DNA of 64,000 nt, taken from contig NZ_CP101417.1 of assembly GCF_024339125.1 (NCBI RefSeq), positions 3,049,001 through 3,113,000 on the forward strand, read 5' to 3'. Position 1 is the first letter of the stretch. Every line of letters starts with the position of its first letter. The notes beneath the pieces are model-generated. The model was given only the letters and a program-made list of their open reading frames with translations. It made no database searches and had not been told where the DNA came from. Position numbers and translations under genes: made by a program. This DNA is from Xanthomonas hortorum (GTDB taxonomy: Bacteria; Pseudomonadota; Gammaproteobacteria; Xanthomonadales; Xanthomonadaceae). This document shows positions 1 to 9,102 of this stretch, in pieces.

Positions 1-1082
1 ACATCGCCATCGACGATGGTGTAGGACGAGCCAGGCGTGGTGTACGGATTGGCACCGGTGGAGAACGTGCTGTAGGCCAGGCCGTTGAACCAGTTCTGCA
101 ACTGGTCTTCGTCGATTTCGATCCGCGAATACAGGCCGTCGAACTTCAACTCGAAGTTGCCCGAGCGCCATTGCACCGTGCCCATTGCACCGGTGCGGGT
201 CTGGTCGGTCAGCTTGAGCTGGTCGGCCGCGCCGAATGGCGTGGGGTCCACGGTGCCGTCGCCATCCACATCGCGCGAGGTGGTGGCATCGGTGTAGCCC
301 CAGCTACCGATCGAGGAGTTGGAGTTCTTCTGCTTCTGATAGGTGGCGCCGAGCGCAACTGCCAGGTTGTCGTTGATCTTGTGCACCCAGCTGGCGCCGA
401 AGCGGTTGCCCCACGGGGTGTAGCCGTCCACGTCCTTGGCGTGGTCGTAGAACACCGGGCCGGCGGTGCCGACAAAGCCCGGGCCGGTGTAGTCCAGTGG
501 GCTGATGGTGGAGATGTCCACCGTTGCGGCCAGGCCACCGGCCACCAGATCCGCCGACTGGGTCTTGTAGACCTTGACGGTGGAGACGATCTCGGTGGGA
601 AACACTTCCCAGCGCACCGCGCGATTGGGCTCGGAGGAGGCGATTTCGCGCCCGTTGACGGTGCCCATGGTCATGCGCGGGCCCAGGCCGCGCACGGTGG
701 CCAGGCTCTCGTTGCCGCGGTCACGGGTGCCATTGACGCCGGGCAGGCGCACCAGCGCTTCAGCCACGGTGACATTGGGCATCTGGCCCATGTTGTCGGC
801 CGAGATCACTTCCATGACGTGATCGGACATCTGCTTGGCTTGCACTGCCTGATTCAGGCTGGCGCGCTGGCCGATCACGGTGATGTTGTCGAGTGTGACC
901 GGTGGCGGCGCGGCGGTGGTGCTGTCGCTGGCCTGCGCTGCGGAAGGCGCAGCCGCGCTGTCCTGTGCGTGCGCACTGAACGCGCTGGCCAGAACGAAGG
1001 CGATGGTGGTGCAGAGGACGTCGCGCGCAGGGGTGCGGCGCAGGCGCCGGCTGGCCGAGTGGCCGGTGTGGTGAACGGGCAT
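1..1082 (-). CDS. TonB-dependent outer membrane receptor (N-terminal part, cut by window edge)
   Basis: About 360 N-terminal residues of a TonB-dependent receptor; the beta-barrel lies beyond the left edge. The ATG at 1082 opens an Arg-rich, long signal peptide (residues 1-40, ending SAFSAHAQ). An Ala/Ser/Pro linker and a TonB-box-like stretch (DNITVIGQRASL, about 65-76) follow, then a plug domain with typical segments (VAEALVRLPGV; TVRGLGPRMTMGTVNGRE; LVAGGLAATVDI). Such receptors sit in the outer membrane and import siderophores, vitamins or plant-derived saccharides using TonB energy. The substrate cannot be told from this fragment. A GTGA-N6-TCAC palindrome lies about 250 bp upstream and could be a Clp (CRP-family) site. 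The family call is firm; the substrate is unknown. Confidence 0.9.
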   Translation of the reverse strand, partial: MPVHHTGHSASRRLRRTPARDVLCTTIAFVLASAFSAHAQDSAAAPSAAQASDSTTAAPPPVTLDNITVIGQRASLNQAVQAKQMSDHVMEVISADNMGQMPNVTVAEALVRLPGVNGTRDRGNESLATVRGLGPRMTMGTVNGREIASSEPNRAVRWEVFPTEIVSTVKVYKTQSADLVAGGLAATVDISTISPLDYTGPGFVGTAGPVFYDHAKDVDGYTPWGNRFGASWVHKINDNLAVALGATYQKQKNSNSSIGSWGYTDATTSRDVDGDGTVDPTPFGAADQLKLTDQTRTGAMGTVQWRSGNFELKFDGLYSRIEIDEDQLQNWFNGLAYSTFSTGANPYTTPGSSYTIVDGD

Positions 1083-1332
1083 CGTTTGATCCCTCCCAGG
1101 ACAAAGTTACCGAATGGAGATGGTGGCCGTTGCTGCGGCCGTCTGGCGCAGTGGCGCTTCTGGCGCATCCGCGCGGGCATGACTGAGGTAGTGCGGTATT
1201 GCGGTGTGAAGCACGGTTCGTTTGCGTGACGCTGCAACGCTCATCGAGCGATCGCGTTGGCGTTCCTCTGTCCTGCATGTGTCCGCTTCAGGGTAGAAGC
1301 GCAAGCCATTCCATTCCAATGAAGCATTTTGC

Positions 1333-1346
1333 GTGAGCTATCTCAC
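1333..1346. promoter_or_regulatory. Candidate CRP/Clp-type operator
   Basis: The sequence GTGAGCTATCTCAC is a perfect GTGA-N6-TCAC palindrome. It sits inside a larger imperfect inverted repeat (GCATT...AATGC, about 1325-1356) in the 375-bp gap between the TonB receptor and the ScfR-type regulator. CRP-family proteins, including Xanthomonas Clp, recognise TGTGA-N6-TCACA; the core matches and the outermost bases are C/G instead of T/A. It could control the receptor gene, whose start is 250 bp away. Nothing else recognisable is seen in this gap. Motif match only. Confidence 0.4.
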
Positions 1347-1457
1347 GTTGGAATGCTGCAGTGCAGCGATAGCGAATGGCCCGTCACAGTTGCGGCTTAA
1401 GTGGCGACATGGTCACCAAAGGTTGCATTGGAGCGCATGCGCAGCCTTGTTTGCTGC

Positions 1458-2843
1458 CTAGCGCGCGCTGGCAGGCAATCGAGGCAATGCCGGGAAGGCA
1501 CGCTGCACGCAGTCGCTGCGCTCGCAGGTCAGGCAGCCCGGGCCGATCGGCACCGCGTCGTCCACCGCATTCAGGTCCCAGCCGCGCGCATACACCAGTT
1601 GATCGGCATGGCGCAGGTCGCAGCCCATCGCTAATGCAAAGGTCTTGCGCGGGCGGCCGTAACCGGGCGCGCCACTGCTGACCTGCCGCGCAAGCCAGAA
1701 ATAGCGCCGGCCATCGGGCATGCGCGCGATCTGGGTCAGGATGCGGTCGGGCTGATTGAAGGCTTCGTAGACGATCCACAACGGGCAGGCGCCGCCGACA
1801 TGCGAGAAGTGGAAGTCGGTGGCCGAGTGACGTTTGGACACATTGCCGGCGCGGTCCACCCGCATGAAGAAGATCGGCAAGCCGGCTGCACCGCGCCGCT
1901 GCAAGGTGCTGAGCCGGTGGCAGACCGCCTCGAAGCCCACATCGAAACGATCGGCCAGCCATTCGATGTCGTAGCGGCAGGTCTGCGCGCTGTGCAGAAA
2001 TTCGCCATACGGCATCACCAGGGCGCCGGCGAAATAGTTCGACAAACCAATGCGCGACAACGCGATGCGCTCGGCATCTTCGAATCCGGCATCGGCGATG
2101 CGCGCCTCCAGCAGCGGCGCACACTCCAGCAACGCCAATTGCGCCGCCATCTGAAATGCCTGCTGGCCCGGGCGCAGATGCGCAGGCAGCCACAGCACGC
2201 GTGCCTGCGCATCCACGCTCCGCTTGTCGCTGAGCAGGTCGGTGGCGTCCTGCACCAACAAGCCATGGCGATCGGCCAGGCGTTGGCGCAGCCGCAGCGC
2301 AAGGTTGTCCGGGGTCAGCCCGAGTTCGGCATACAGCGCTTCGGCGCGCTCATCCAGTTCGGGCAGGTAGTTGTGCGCGCGATTGAAGTAATCGCGCACC
2401 TGCTCGCCGGGCGACAGCGACGGCAGTGCGGCATGGTCGGCGCCGATCTGCAGTTCCAGTGCGGCATTGCGCTCGAGCAGGTGCCGATGGGCGCGGTGCA
2501 GATCCAGCAGTGCCTGCGCCACCTGCGGCAGATTGCCGGTGAGCACGCGCAGCTCGGCCGCCGACAGGCTGTGGCCCAGGCTGCGCAGCGATTCGTCCAA
2601 GGGTTCCACCAGCGCGGCGGGGTCGTCCAGGTCAAGCAGGCCTTCCAGGTCGCCCAGGGTGGCCTTGAGCCGCTGCTGGATCGCCAGCGTCAACGGGCGC
2701 TGGTTGCGCTCGATCTGGTTGAGATAGCTCGGCGACAACGCCAGCCGGCGCGCCAGTTCGGCCTGGGTCAGGCCATGGCGCTGGCGCAGCCGCTGCAGGC
2801 GCAGGCCGAGTTGGTGGCGCAGAAGTGGCTGCGTGTGTGGCAT
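1458..2843 (-). CDS. XRE-family short-chain fatty acyl-CoA regulator (ScfR/PrpR-like)
   Basis: A 461-residue transcriptional regulator. The N-terminus is an XRE helix-turn-helix (about residues 8-60, with LTQAELARRLALSPSYLNQIE-type spacing), followed by an IrrE-like middle and a C-terminal ligand domain ending in the family's cysteine signature (CLTCERSDCVQRAFP, C-x2-C-x4-C). ScfR/PrpR/RamB proteins sense short-chain acyl-CoAs; mycobacterial PrpR binds a 4Fe-4S cluster. It is divergent from the valine-degradation operon starting 125 bp away, so control by isobutyryl- or propionyl-CoA is a reasonable inference. I use ATG 2843; an in-frame TTG at 2858 would add five residues. No good Shine-Dalgarno is visible, and an operator-like TTGCGAA repeat covers the start. 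Confidence 0.85.
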   Translation of the reverse strand: MPHTQPLLRHQLGLRLQRLRQRHGLTQAELARRLALSPSYLNQIERNQRPLTLAIQQRLKATLGDLEGLLDLDDPAALVEPLDESLRSLGHSLSAAELRVLTGNLPQVAQALLDLHRAHRHLLERNAALELQIGADHAALPSLSPGEQVRDYFNRAHNYLPELDERAEALYAELGLTPDNLALRLRQRLADRHGLLVQDATDLLSDKRSVDAQARVLWLPAHLRPGQQAFQMAAQLALLECAPLLEARIADAGFEDAERIALSRIGLSNYFAGALVMPYGEFLHSAQTCRYDIEWLADRFDVGFEAVCHRLSTLQRRGAAGLPIFFMRVDRAGNVSKRHSATDFHFSHVGGACPLWIVYEAFNQPDRILTQIARMPDGRRYFWLARQVSSGAPGYGRPRKTFALAMGCDLRHADQLVYARGWDLNAVDDAVPIGPGCLTCERSDCVQRAFPALPRLPASAR

Positions 2844-2861
2844 TCGCAAGATTCGCAAAAT
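2842..2861 (-). promoter_or_regulatory. Candidate ScfR operator (TTGCGAA direct repeat) over the regulator start
   Basis: Read on the minus strand, TTTTGCGAATCTTGCGAATG contains two TTGCGAA copies 9-10 bp apart and ends at the regulator's ATG. RamB/PrpR-family proteins bind tandem TTTGCAAA-like half-sites, which this resembles. Position suggests autoregulation and control of the divergent mmsA promoter. This is inference from motif and position; no binding data are available. Confidence 0.4.
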
Positions 2862-2967
2862 TGTGCCGCCAGCTTAGCGCGATTAAGCAATTGGCGGCTG
2901 GGAATGCCGGCGAGGGGTGCGAACAATGCGAAGCATCTGTATCGACCCTTCCGCGAGCGAACCTGCA

Positions 2968-4473
2968 ATGAGCGAATCCGTCCCCCGCGTGTCCCTGTTG
3001 ATCGATGGCGAATTTGTGGTTTCCGACAGTTCGCACTGGCAGGACGTGGTCAACCCGGCCGACCAGTCGGTGCTGGCGCAGGTGCCGTTCGCCACCACGG
3101 CCGAAGTCGACGCCGCAGTGGCCGCCGCCAGCCGTGCTTTCGTCAGCTGGCGCAAGACGCCCATCGGCACCCGCGCGCGTGTCTTCCTCAAGTACCAGCA
3201 ACTGATCCGCGAGCACATGCCCGAGCTGGCCGCGCTGCTCAGTGCCGAGCAGGGCAAGACCCTGGCCGATGCCGAAGGCGATGTGTTCCGCGGGCTGGAG
3301 GTGGTGGAACACGCCGCGGCGATCGGCAATCTGCAGCTGGGCGAGCTGGCCAATAACGTCGCCAACGGCGTGGACACCTACAGCCTGCTGCAGCCGCTGG
3401 GCGTGTGCGCAGGCATTACCCCGTTCAACTTCCCGGCGATGATCCCGCTGTGGATGTTTCCGATGGCCATCGCCACCGGCAACACCTTCGTGCTCAAGCC
3501 CTCCGAGCAGGACCCGATGGTCACCATGCGCCTGGTGGAGCTCGCGCTGGAAGCAGGCATTCCCAAGGGCGTGCTCAACGTGGTGCACGGCGGCGAAGAG
3601 GTAGTCAACGCACTGTGCGACCACCCCGAGATCAAGGCGCTGTCGTTCGTCGGCTCCACCAAGGTGGGCACGCACGTCTATCGCCGCGCATCGCTGGCCG
3701 GCAAGCGCGTGCAATGCATGATGGGCGCCAAGAATCATGCCGTGGTGCTGCCGGACGCCAACCAGGAACAGACCCTCAACGCGATGGTTGGTGCCGCCTT
3801 TGGTGCCGCCGGCCAGCGTTGCATGGCGGCATCCACGCTGGTGCTGGTGGGCGAGGCGCAACAATGGATTCCGGCACTAGTTGCCAAGGCCAAGACCTTG
3901 AAGCTGGGTGCGGGCAGTGCGCAGGGCACCGACGTCGGCCCGCTGATTTCCTGCGCCGCACGCGAGCGTGTGGAGAGCCTGATCGCCTCCGGCGTGGAGC
4001 AGGGCGCCACGCTGGAACTGGATGGTCGCGCACCGCACGTACCGGGCTTTGAGCAAGGTAACTTTGTCGGCCCGACGATCTTCTCCGGCGTCACCCCGGG
4101 CATGCGCATCTACGACGAAGAAATCTTCGGGCCCGTGCTGGTGATTCTGTCAGCGGCCACGCTGGATGACGCCATCGCCTTGGTCAACGCCAATCCCAAC
4201 GGCAACGGCACCGCGTTGTTCACCCAGTCCGGTGCTGCTGCGCGCCGTTTCCAGGAAGACATCGATGTGGGCCAGGTCGGCATCAATGTGCCGATTCCGG
4301 TGCCGGTACCGCTGTTTTCGTTCACCGGCTCGCGTGCCTCCAAGCTCGGCGACCTGGGCCCGTACGGCAAGCAGGTGGTGATGTTCTACACCCAGACCAA
4401 GACCGTCACCGCGCGCTGGTTCGACGACGAAACGCTGGGCCACGGCGTCAACACCACCATCTCTCTCAAGTGA
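2968..4473 (+). CDS. mmsA: Methylmalonate-semialdehyde dehydrogenase (acylating)
   Basis: A 501-residue CoA-acylating aldehyde dehydrogenase that converts methylmalonate semialdehyde plus CoA and NAD+ to propionyl-CoA, the last valine-specific step. The ALDH fold is complete: a Rossmann region, [20 protein letters not shown] near residue 150, and the catalytic Cys in [11 protein letters not shown] (about 285). The MMSDH-type [12 protein letters not shown] segment lies near the C-terminus. Length fits the family (about 500). I chose ATG 2968 (MSESVPRVS) over upstream GTG/ATG codons that would add an unconserved leader. It is first gene of the valine operon and is followed after 10 bp by the acyl-CoA dehydrogenase. 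Regulation by the divergent ScfR-like protein is likely. Confidence 0.95.
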   Translation: MSESVPRVSLLIDGEFVVSDSSHWQDVVNPADQSVLAQVPFATTAEVDAAVAAASRAFVSWRKTPIGTRARVFLKYQQLIREHMPELAALLSAEQGKTLADAEGDVFRGLEVVEHAAAIGNLQLGELANNVANGVDTYSLLQPLGVCAGITPFNFPAMIPLWMFPMAIATGNTFVLKPSEQDPMVTMRLVELALEAGIPKGVLNVVHGGEEVVNALCDHPEIKALSFVGSTKVGTHVYRRASLAGKRVQCMMGAKNHAVVLPDANQEQTLNAMVGAAFGAAGQRCMAASTLVLVGEAQQWIPALVAKAKTLKLGAGSAQGTDVGPLISCAARERVESLIASGVEQGATLELDGRAPHVPGFEQGNFVGPTIFSGVTPGMRIYDEEIFGPVLVILSAATLDDAIALVNANPNGNGTALFTQSGAAARRFQEDIDVGQVGINVPIPVPVPLFSFTGSRASKLGDLGPYGKQVVMFYTQTKTVTARWFDDETLGHGVNTTISLK

Positions 4474-4483
4474 TCCGATCGCC

Positions 4484-5665
4484 ATGAATGCAGCCATCCA
4501 GCTACACCCCAACGCGGCCGATTTGAACGACGAGCAGGAGGCCTTCCGCGCCGCCGCGCGCGACTTCGCCGACAAGGAACTCGCCCCACATGCCGCGCAA
4601 TGGGACGCAGAAAGTCACTTCCCGCGCGAGGCGATCGCCAAGGCCGCCGAGCTCGGTTTCTGCGGCCTGTACACCGACGAAGGCGTGGGCGGCCTGGGCA
4701 TGCGCCGGCTCGATGCAGCAGTGGTGTTCGAAGAGCTCGCCACGGTCGATCCGTCCACCTCGGCCTTCATCAGCATCCACAACATGGCCACCTGGCTGAT
4801 TGCCAGCTATGGCAATGACACGGTGCGCGCGCAGTGGGGCGAGGCGATGACCAGCGGTGCCAAGCTGGGCTCGTATTGCCTGACCGAGCCAGGTGCCGGC
4901 TCGGACGCGGCATCGTTGAAAACCCGCGCCCAGCGCGATGGCGACGCGTATGTGCTCAACGGCAGCAAGGCCTTCATTTCCGGCGCCGGCGCCACCGATG
5001 TGCTGGTGGTGATGGCCCGCACCGGCGACGATGGCGCACGCGGCATCAGCGCCTTCGTGGTGCCGGCCGACGCGCCCGGCATCAGCTACGGCCGCAAGGA
5101 AGAAAAGATGGGCTGGAACAGCCAGCCCACGCGCGGGGTGACCTTTACCGATGTACGCATCCCGGCCGGCAATCTGCTCGGCAAGGAAGGCGAGGGCTTC
5201 AAGATGGCGATGAAGGCGCTGGATGGCGGCCGCATCAACATCGCGGCGTGTTCGCTGGGGGCGGCGCAGGGCGCACTGGATGCGGCGCGGCGTTACATGG
5301 GCGAGCGCCGCCAGTTCGGCAAAAAGTTGGCCGATTTCCAGGCGCTGCAATTCAAGCTGGCCGATATGGCCACCCAACTGGTGGCCGCGCGGCAGATGGT
5401 GCACACCGCCGCACGCAAGCTCGATGCCGGCAGCCACGATGCCACCGTGTGGTGCGCCATGGCCAAGCGCTTCGCCACCGACGCCGGCTTTGCGATCTGC
5501 GACGACGCACTGCAGATCCACGGCGGTTACGGCTATATCCGCGAGTACCCGATCGAACGCCTGCTGCGCGACAGCCGCGTGCATCGCATCCTTGAGGGCA
5601 CCAACGAAGTGATGCGCATGATCATTGCGCGGCACCTGCTCAACGGCGAGGAGGAACTGCGATGA
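4484..5665 (+). CDS. Acyl-CoA dehydrogenase, probable isobutyryl-CoA dehydrogenase
   Basis: A 393-residue FAD flavoenzyme, full length for the family. Visible signatures are CLTEPGAGSDAASLKTRA (FAD/substrate binding, about 135-150), the second ACAD signature around QIHGGYGYIREYPIERLLRD, and the catalytic base Glu in ILEGTNEVMRM near the C-terminus. Its place between mmsA and an enoyl-CoA hydratase in a valine cluster points to isobutyryl-CoA as substrate, giving methacrylyl-CoA (ACAD8-like). Short branched or straight acyl-CoAs remain possible. It overlaps the next gene by 4 bp (ATGA), which indicates translational coupling. Confidence 0.92.
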   Translation: MNAAIQLHPNAADLNDEQEAFRAAARDFADKELAPHAAQWDAESHFPREAIAKAAELGFCGLYTDEGVGGLGMRRLDAAVVFEELATVDPSTSAFISIHNMATWLIASYGNDTVRAQWGEAMTSGAKLGSYCLTEPGAGSDAASLKTRAQRDGDAYVLNGSKAFISGAGATDVLVVMARTGDDGARGISAFVVPADAPGISYGRKEEKMGWNSQPTRGVTFTDVRIPAGNLLGKEGEGFKMAMKALDGGRINIAACSLGAAQGALDAARRYMGERRQFGKKLADFQALQFKLADMATQLVAARQMVHTAARKLDAGSHDATVWCAMAKRFATDAGFAICDDALQIHGGYGYIREYPIERLLRDSRVHRILEGTNEVMRMIIARHLLNGEEELR

Positions 5666-6459
5666 GCGATTGGGAAGGGCGCGCGCATACCGGCCTGCAG
5701 GTCGAGCGCGATGGGCATGTCGCCATCGTCACGTTGAGCAACCCGCCGGCCAATACCTGGACCGTGCAGAGTCTGGCCGCCTTGCGCGACCTGGTGCATG
5801 CATTGGATGCCGACCGCAGCGTGTATGCGCTGGTGATCACCGGCGAGGGCGAAAAGTTCTTCAGCGCCGGGGCCGACCTCAAGCAATTTGCCGATGGCGA
5901 CAAGGCCGCTGCACGCGAGGCCGCGCGTCGCTTCGGCGAAGCGTTCGAGGCCTTGAGCGCCTTCCGTGGCATGTCGATTGCCGCCATCAACGGCTATGCC
6001 ATGGGCGGTGGTCTGGAGTGCGCGCTGGCCTGCGACCTGCGCATTGCCGAGCAGCAGGCGCATCTGGCGCTGCCGGAAGCCAGCGTCGGTTTGCTGCCGT
6101 GCGCGGGTGGCACCCAGAACCTGCCGCGCCTGGTCGGCGAGGGCTGGGCCAAGCGCATGATCCTGCTGGGCGAGCGTATCGATGCCGCCACCGCGCACCG
6201 GATCGACCTGGTGGAAGAGGTGGTGGGCAAGGGCGAGTCGCGCGCGCTGGCAGTTGCATGGGCGCAGCGTGCCGGCAAGCAGAGCCCGGTGAGCGTGGCG
6301 GCCTGCAAACGCCTGGTGCAATCCACCCGCCATGGCACGCACGCTGCGGCCTTGGTTGCCGAGCGCGAAGCCTTTGTCGATCTGTTCGAGCAAGCCGATC
6401 AGGCCGAGGGCGTCGCGGCATTCCTCGAGAAGCGCGCGCCGCAGTGGAGCAACGGCTGA
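5662..6459 (+). CDS. Enoyl-CoA hydratase/isomerase (valine pathway)
   Basis: A 265-residue crotonase-fold enzyme. It has the oxyanion-hole segments FFSAGADLKQF and AINGYAMGGGLECALACD, and the catalytic Glu region LPEASVGLLPCAGGTQ. In this operon it most likely hydrates methacrylyl-CoA to 3-hydroxyisobutyryl-CoA; broader short-chain activity is possible. The start ATG overlaps the acyl-CoA dehydrogenase stop by 4 bp, and its own stop overlaps the next start (TGATG). It is therefore an internal gene of a tight operon. Confidence 0.92.
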   Translation: MSDWEGRAHTGLQVERDGHVAIVTLSNPPANTWTVQSLAALRDLVHALDADRSVYALVITGEGEKFFSAGADLKQFADGDKAAAREAARRFGEAFEALSAFRGMSIAAINGYAMGGGLECALACDLRIAEQQAHLALPEASVGLLPCAGGTQNLPRLVGEGWAKRMILLGERIDAATAHRIDLVEEVVGKGESRALAVAWAQRAGKQSPVSVAACKRLVQSTRHGTHAAALVAEREAFVDLFEQADQAEGVAAFLEKRAPQWSNG

Positions 6460-7646
6460 TGGTGGATGTCAACGCAACTGAAGAGGCACCGGTGCTGTTC
6501 GAGCAACGCGATTGCGCGGACGGGCATCGCATCGGCATCGCCACCTTGAATTCGCCCAAGACGCTCAACGGCCTGTCGTTGCAGATGACGCGCCTGCTGG
6601 ATGCGCAGCTGCGCGTCTGGGCCGACGATGCGCAGATCGCCTGCGTGGTGTTGCGTGGTGCCGGCGAGAAAGCGTTCTGCGCGGGCGGTGATCTGCATGG
6701 TCTGTACCAGAGCATGCGCGCGCATCGCGAGGCGGTGCCGGATGCGCAGGAACGCGTCGCGCAACCGCAAGGCAATGGATATGCTGCAGCGTTCTTCGAA
6801 GAAGAATATCGGCTCGACCATCGCATCCATACCTATCCCAAGCCGCTGCTGTGTTGGGGCCACGGTATTGTCATGGGTGGCGGCATCGGCCTGATGTCCG
6901 GCGCCAGCCATCGCGTGGTCACCGAGCGCTCGCGTCTGGCGATGCCCGAGATCAGCGTCGGCTTGTTTCCCGATGTCGGTGGCAGCTGGTTGTTGCGCCG
7001 CGTGCTGCACGGCGCCGGATTGTTTCTGGCATTGACGGGCGCTCCGTTGGATGCGAGCGACGCTATCTACGCGGGTCTGGCGGATGTGCGTCTGGAGCAC
7101 GCGCAATATGCCGCCGTGCTGGATGCTTTGAGCGCGCACGCCTGGACGGACAATGTGCAGGACGACCGCGGCCAACTCAGCGCGTTTTTGCACGGCATTG
7201 CGCAAGCTCTGGAGCCCGGCCCCTTGCAAGTGCATGCGGCCTTGATCGAGCAACTGGTGGCGGGCGACACGCTGGAAGAGGTGGTCGCTGCGATCCTGGC
7301 ACTGCAAAGCGAAGACGCCTGGTTGCAAGCCGCACGCGCAACGCTCGCAGCTGGCGCGCCCAGTTCCGCGCGACTGGCCTGGGAGCTGCAACGTCATCCG
7401 GCCACAAGCACCCTGGCCGATACCTTCCGCACCGAATACGTGGCGGCGCTGCACGTCGCCGCACATGGCGACTTTGCCGAAGGCATCCGCGCGCTGCTGA
7501 TCGACAAGGACCGCCAGCCGCAATGGCAACCGGCCTCGCTGGAAGAAGCGGATACGCAGTGGGCTGCTGCATTCTTTCAATCGCCCTGGCCCGCCGCAGA
7601 GCACCCGCTTGCCGATCTTGCTGCACGTGAAGTCGGTGAATGCTGA
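6459..7646 (+). CDS. 3-hydroxyisobutyryl-CoA hydrolase
   Basis: A 395-residue crotonase-superfamily protein. It is longer than the neighbouring hydratase and has the extended C-terminal helical region typical of 3-hydroxyisobutyryl-CoA hydrolase (HIBCH). Motifs are AFCAGGDLHGLYQ (about 70-82), GHGIVMGGGIGLMSGASHR (oxyanion hole) and MPEISVGLFPDVGGSWLLRR (catalytic Glu/Asp). It releases 3-hydroxyisobutyrate from its CoA thioester, making the pathway irreversible and keeping methacrylyl-CoA low. The start ATG 6459 overlaps the previous stop by one base. The family is distinctive; the substrate is supported by context. Confidence 0.9.
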   Translation: MVDVNATEEAPVLFEQRDCADGHRIGIATLNSPKTLNGLSLQMTRLLDAQLRVWADDAQIACVVLRGAGEKAFCAGGDLHGLYQSMRAHREAVPDAQERVAQPQGNGYAAAFFEEEYRLDHRIHTYPKPLLCWGHGIVMGGGIGLMSGASHRVVTERSRLAMPEISVGLFPDVGGSWLLRRVLHGAGLFLALTGAPLDASDAIYAGLADVRLEHAQYAAVLDALSAHAWTDNVQDDRGQLSAFLHGIAQALEPGPLQVHAALIEQLVAGDTLEEVVAAILALQSEDAWLQAARATLAAGAPSSARLAWELQRHPATSTLADTFRTEYVAALHVAAHGDFAEGIRALLIDKDRQPQWQPASLEEADTQWAAAFFQSPWPAAEHPLADLAAREVGEC

Positions 7647-7817
7647 GTGGCTGGCAAATGCGGTTGATGGCTAGCGCAACGCGCACGCGGCGGGGGAATC
7701 GCAACATTCGCATTGGCACCGGCAAGCCCGAAGTTTGCGATGGCCGCCTTGCGAGCCAGCCGCCAATCCATGACCGCACTAACTATTGATGATCGTTCTA
7801 ACCTGGAAACCGACACC

Positions 7818-8705
7818 ATGAGCAAGATCGCTTTTATCGGCCTGGGCAATATGGGCGGGCCGATGGCTGCCAACCTGATCAAGGCCGGGCACCAGCTACG
7901 CGTCTTCGATCTGGTGCCTGCCGCGCGGGACGCTGCCGCCGCCGCCGGCGCGCACGCCGCCAGCTCGGCGCACGACACCTTGGCCGATGCGGAGATCGTG
8001 ATCTCGATGCTGCCGGCCAGCCGCCATGTCGAAGGCCTGTACTTCGGCGAGGCCGGCATTCTGGCGCAGATTCCCGCAGGTGCCTTGGTGATCGACTGCA
8101 GCACCATCGCGCCGGTCACCGCGCGCAAGGTCGCCGCCGCGGCGCAGGCGCGTGGCTTGGCAATGCTGGACGCGCCGGTTTCTGGCGGTACCGCGGGCGC
8201 GGCGGCCGGCACGCTGACCTTCATCGTCGGCGGTGCAGCCGAGACGCTTGAGCGCGCCCGCCCAGTGCTGCAGGCAATGGGCAAGAACATCTTCCACGTC
8301 GGCGACAACGGTGCCGGCCAGGTCGCCAAACTGTGCAACAACATGGCGCTGGGCGTGATCATGGCGGCCACCGGCGAGGCGCTGGCGCTGGGCGTCGCGC
8401 AAGGGCTGGACCCGGCGGTGCTGTCGCAGATGATGGCGGTCAGCACCGGGCGCAGCTGGGCCACCGAAGTCTGCAATCCCTGGCCGGGCGTGCTGCCCAA
8501 CGCACCGGCTTCGCGCGGCTACAGCGGCGGCTTCGGCAACGATCTGATGCTCAAGGATCTGGGGCTGGTCGCCGAATCCGCAGTGCAGGCGGGCGTGTCG
8601 ATTCCGCTCGGCGAGCTGGCACGCAATCTGTACGCGATGAACAGCCAGGCCGGTAACGGTGCGCTGGATTTTTCCAGCGTGATCAAGCTGGTGGCCAAGG
8701 TTTGA
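7818..8705 (+). CDS. mmsB: 3-hydroxyisobutyrate dehydrogenase
   Basis: A 295-residue NAD(P)-dependent beta-hydroxyacid dehydrogenase. The N-terminal Rossmann motif IGLGNMGGPMAANL is followed by the substrate-binding DAPVSGGTAGAAAGTL segment and the catalytic Lys in GAGQVAKLCNNM. It oxidises 3-hydroxyisobutyrate to methylmalonate semialdehyde, the substrate of MmsA. I chose ATG 7818 (MSKIAFIGLG) because it puts the Rossmann strand at the N-terminus as in the family. It follows the hydrolase after 171 bp, so it may have its own promoter. A hairpin lies 21 bp downstream. Confidence 0.93.
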   Translation: MSKIAFIGLGNMGGPMAANLIKAGHQLRVFDLVPAARDAAAAAGAHAASSAHDTLADAEIVISMLPASRHVEGLYFGEAGILAQIPAGALVIDCSTIAPVTARKVAAAAQARGLAMLDAPVSGGTAGAAAGTLTFIVGGAAETLERARPVLQAMGKNIFHVGDNGAGQVAKLCNNMALGVIMAATGEALALGVAQGLDPAVLSQMMAVSTGRSWATEVCNPWPGVLPNAPASRGYSGGFGNDLMLKDLGLVAESAVQAGVSIPLGELARNLYAMNSQAGNGALDFSSVIKLVAKV

Positions 8706-8725
8706 GAGTGGCTAATAGAGCTACT

Positions 8726-8747
8726 ACGCCCACCACCAGGTGGGCGT
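8726..8747. terminator. Hairpin after mmsB
   Basis: ACGCCCACC-ACCA-GGTGGGCGT is a perfect 9-bp stem with a 4-nt loop, 21 bp after the mmsB stop. There is no T-run, so it is at best a weak intrinsic terminator or an RNA-stabilising hairpin. Confidence 0.4.
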
Positions 8748-8757
8748 CGCCGGCGTT

Positions 8758-8799
8758 GTAACTCGTATCCGTCTTGATGTAACTCGCATCCGTTTTGAT
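8758..8799. repeat. Two 21-bp direct repeats
   Basis: Two adjacent 21-bp copies of GTAACTCGYATCCGTYTTGAT (8758-8778 and 8779-8799) differ at two positions. They lie between the mmsB hairpin and the 69-bp tandem array and probably belong to the same repetitive region. Confidence 0.7.
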
Positions 8800-8826
8800 A
8801 GGTGATCGAACGGGTATGCGTCGGGT

Positions 8827-9102
8827 GCAGAGCGGATGATTTGCGGCTTGGCTGCGAGGCCCTTGTCCGGCCACCATCGCGGGACACGCCGTAAGGCAGA
8901 GCGGCTGATCTGTGGCTTGTCTGCGGGGCCCTTGCCTGCCCAGCGTCGCGGGACACGCCGCAAGGCAGAGCGGCTGATCTGTGGCTTGTCTGCGAGGCCC
9001 TTGCCCGCCCAGCGTCGCGGGACACGCCGCAAGGCAGAGCGGCTGATCTGTGGCTTTTCTGCAGGGCCCTTGCCCGCTCACCGTCGCGGGACACGCCGCA
9101 AG
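8827..9102. repeat. 69-bp tandem repeat array, four units
   Basis: Four head-to-tail units start at 8827, 8896, 8965 and 9034 (GCAGAGCGG...), each 69 bp, and all end in a GGGACACGCCGYAAG-type core. Units 2 and 3 are nearly identical; units 1 and 4 are more diverged. Because 69 is a multiple of three, several frames on both strands stay open across the array and encode 23-residue repeats, so open frames here are not evidence of coding. No ribosome binding site or family match supports a protein. The region lies in the 816-bp gap between mmsB and the CDF gene. Confidence 0.85.

Noticed and set aside
171..1229. Plus-strand frame opposite the TonB receptor
   Set aside because: It is antisense to a well-supported receptor gene with a signal peptide and plug motifs. 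The high GC content opens shadow frames.
1800..3356. Long plus-strand frame opposite the ScfR-type regulator
   Set aside because: It ends inside mmsA in another frame and covers a regulator with clear HTH and Cys signature on the minus strand.
8827..9102. CRISPR-like array
   Set aside because: Units are contiguous 69-bp tandem copies without unique spacers, and no cas genes are nearby.
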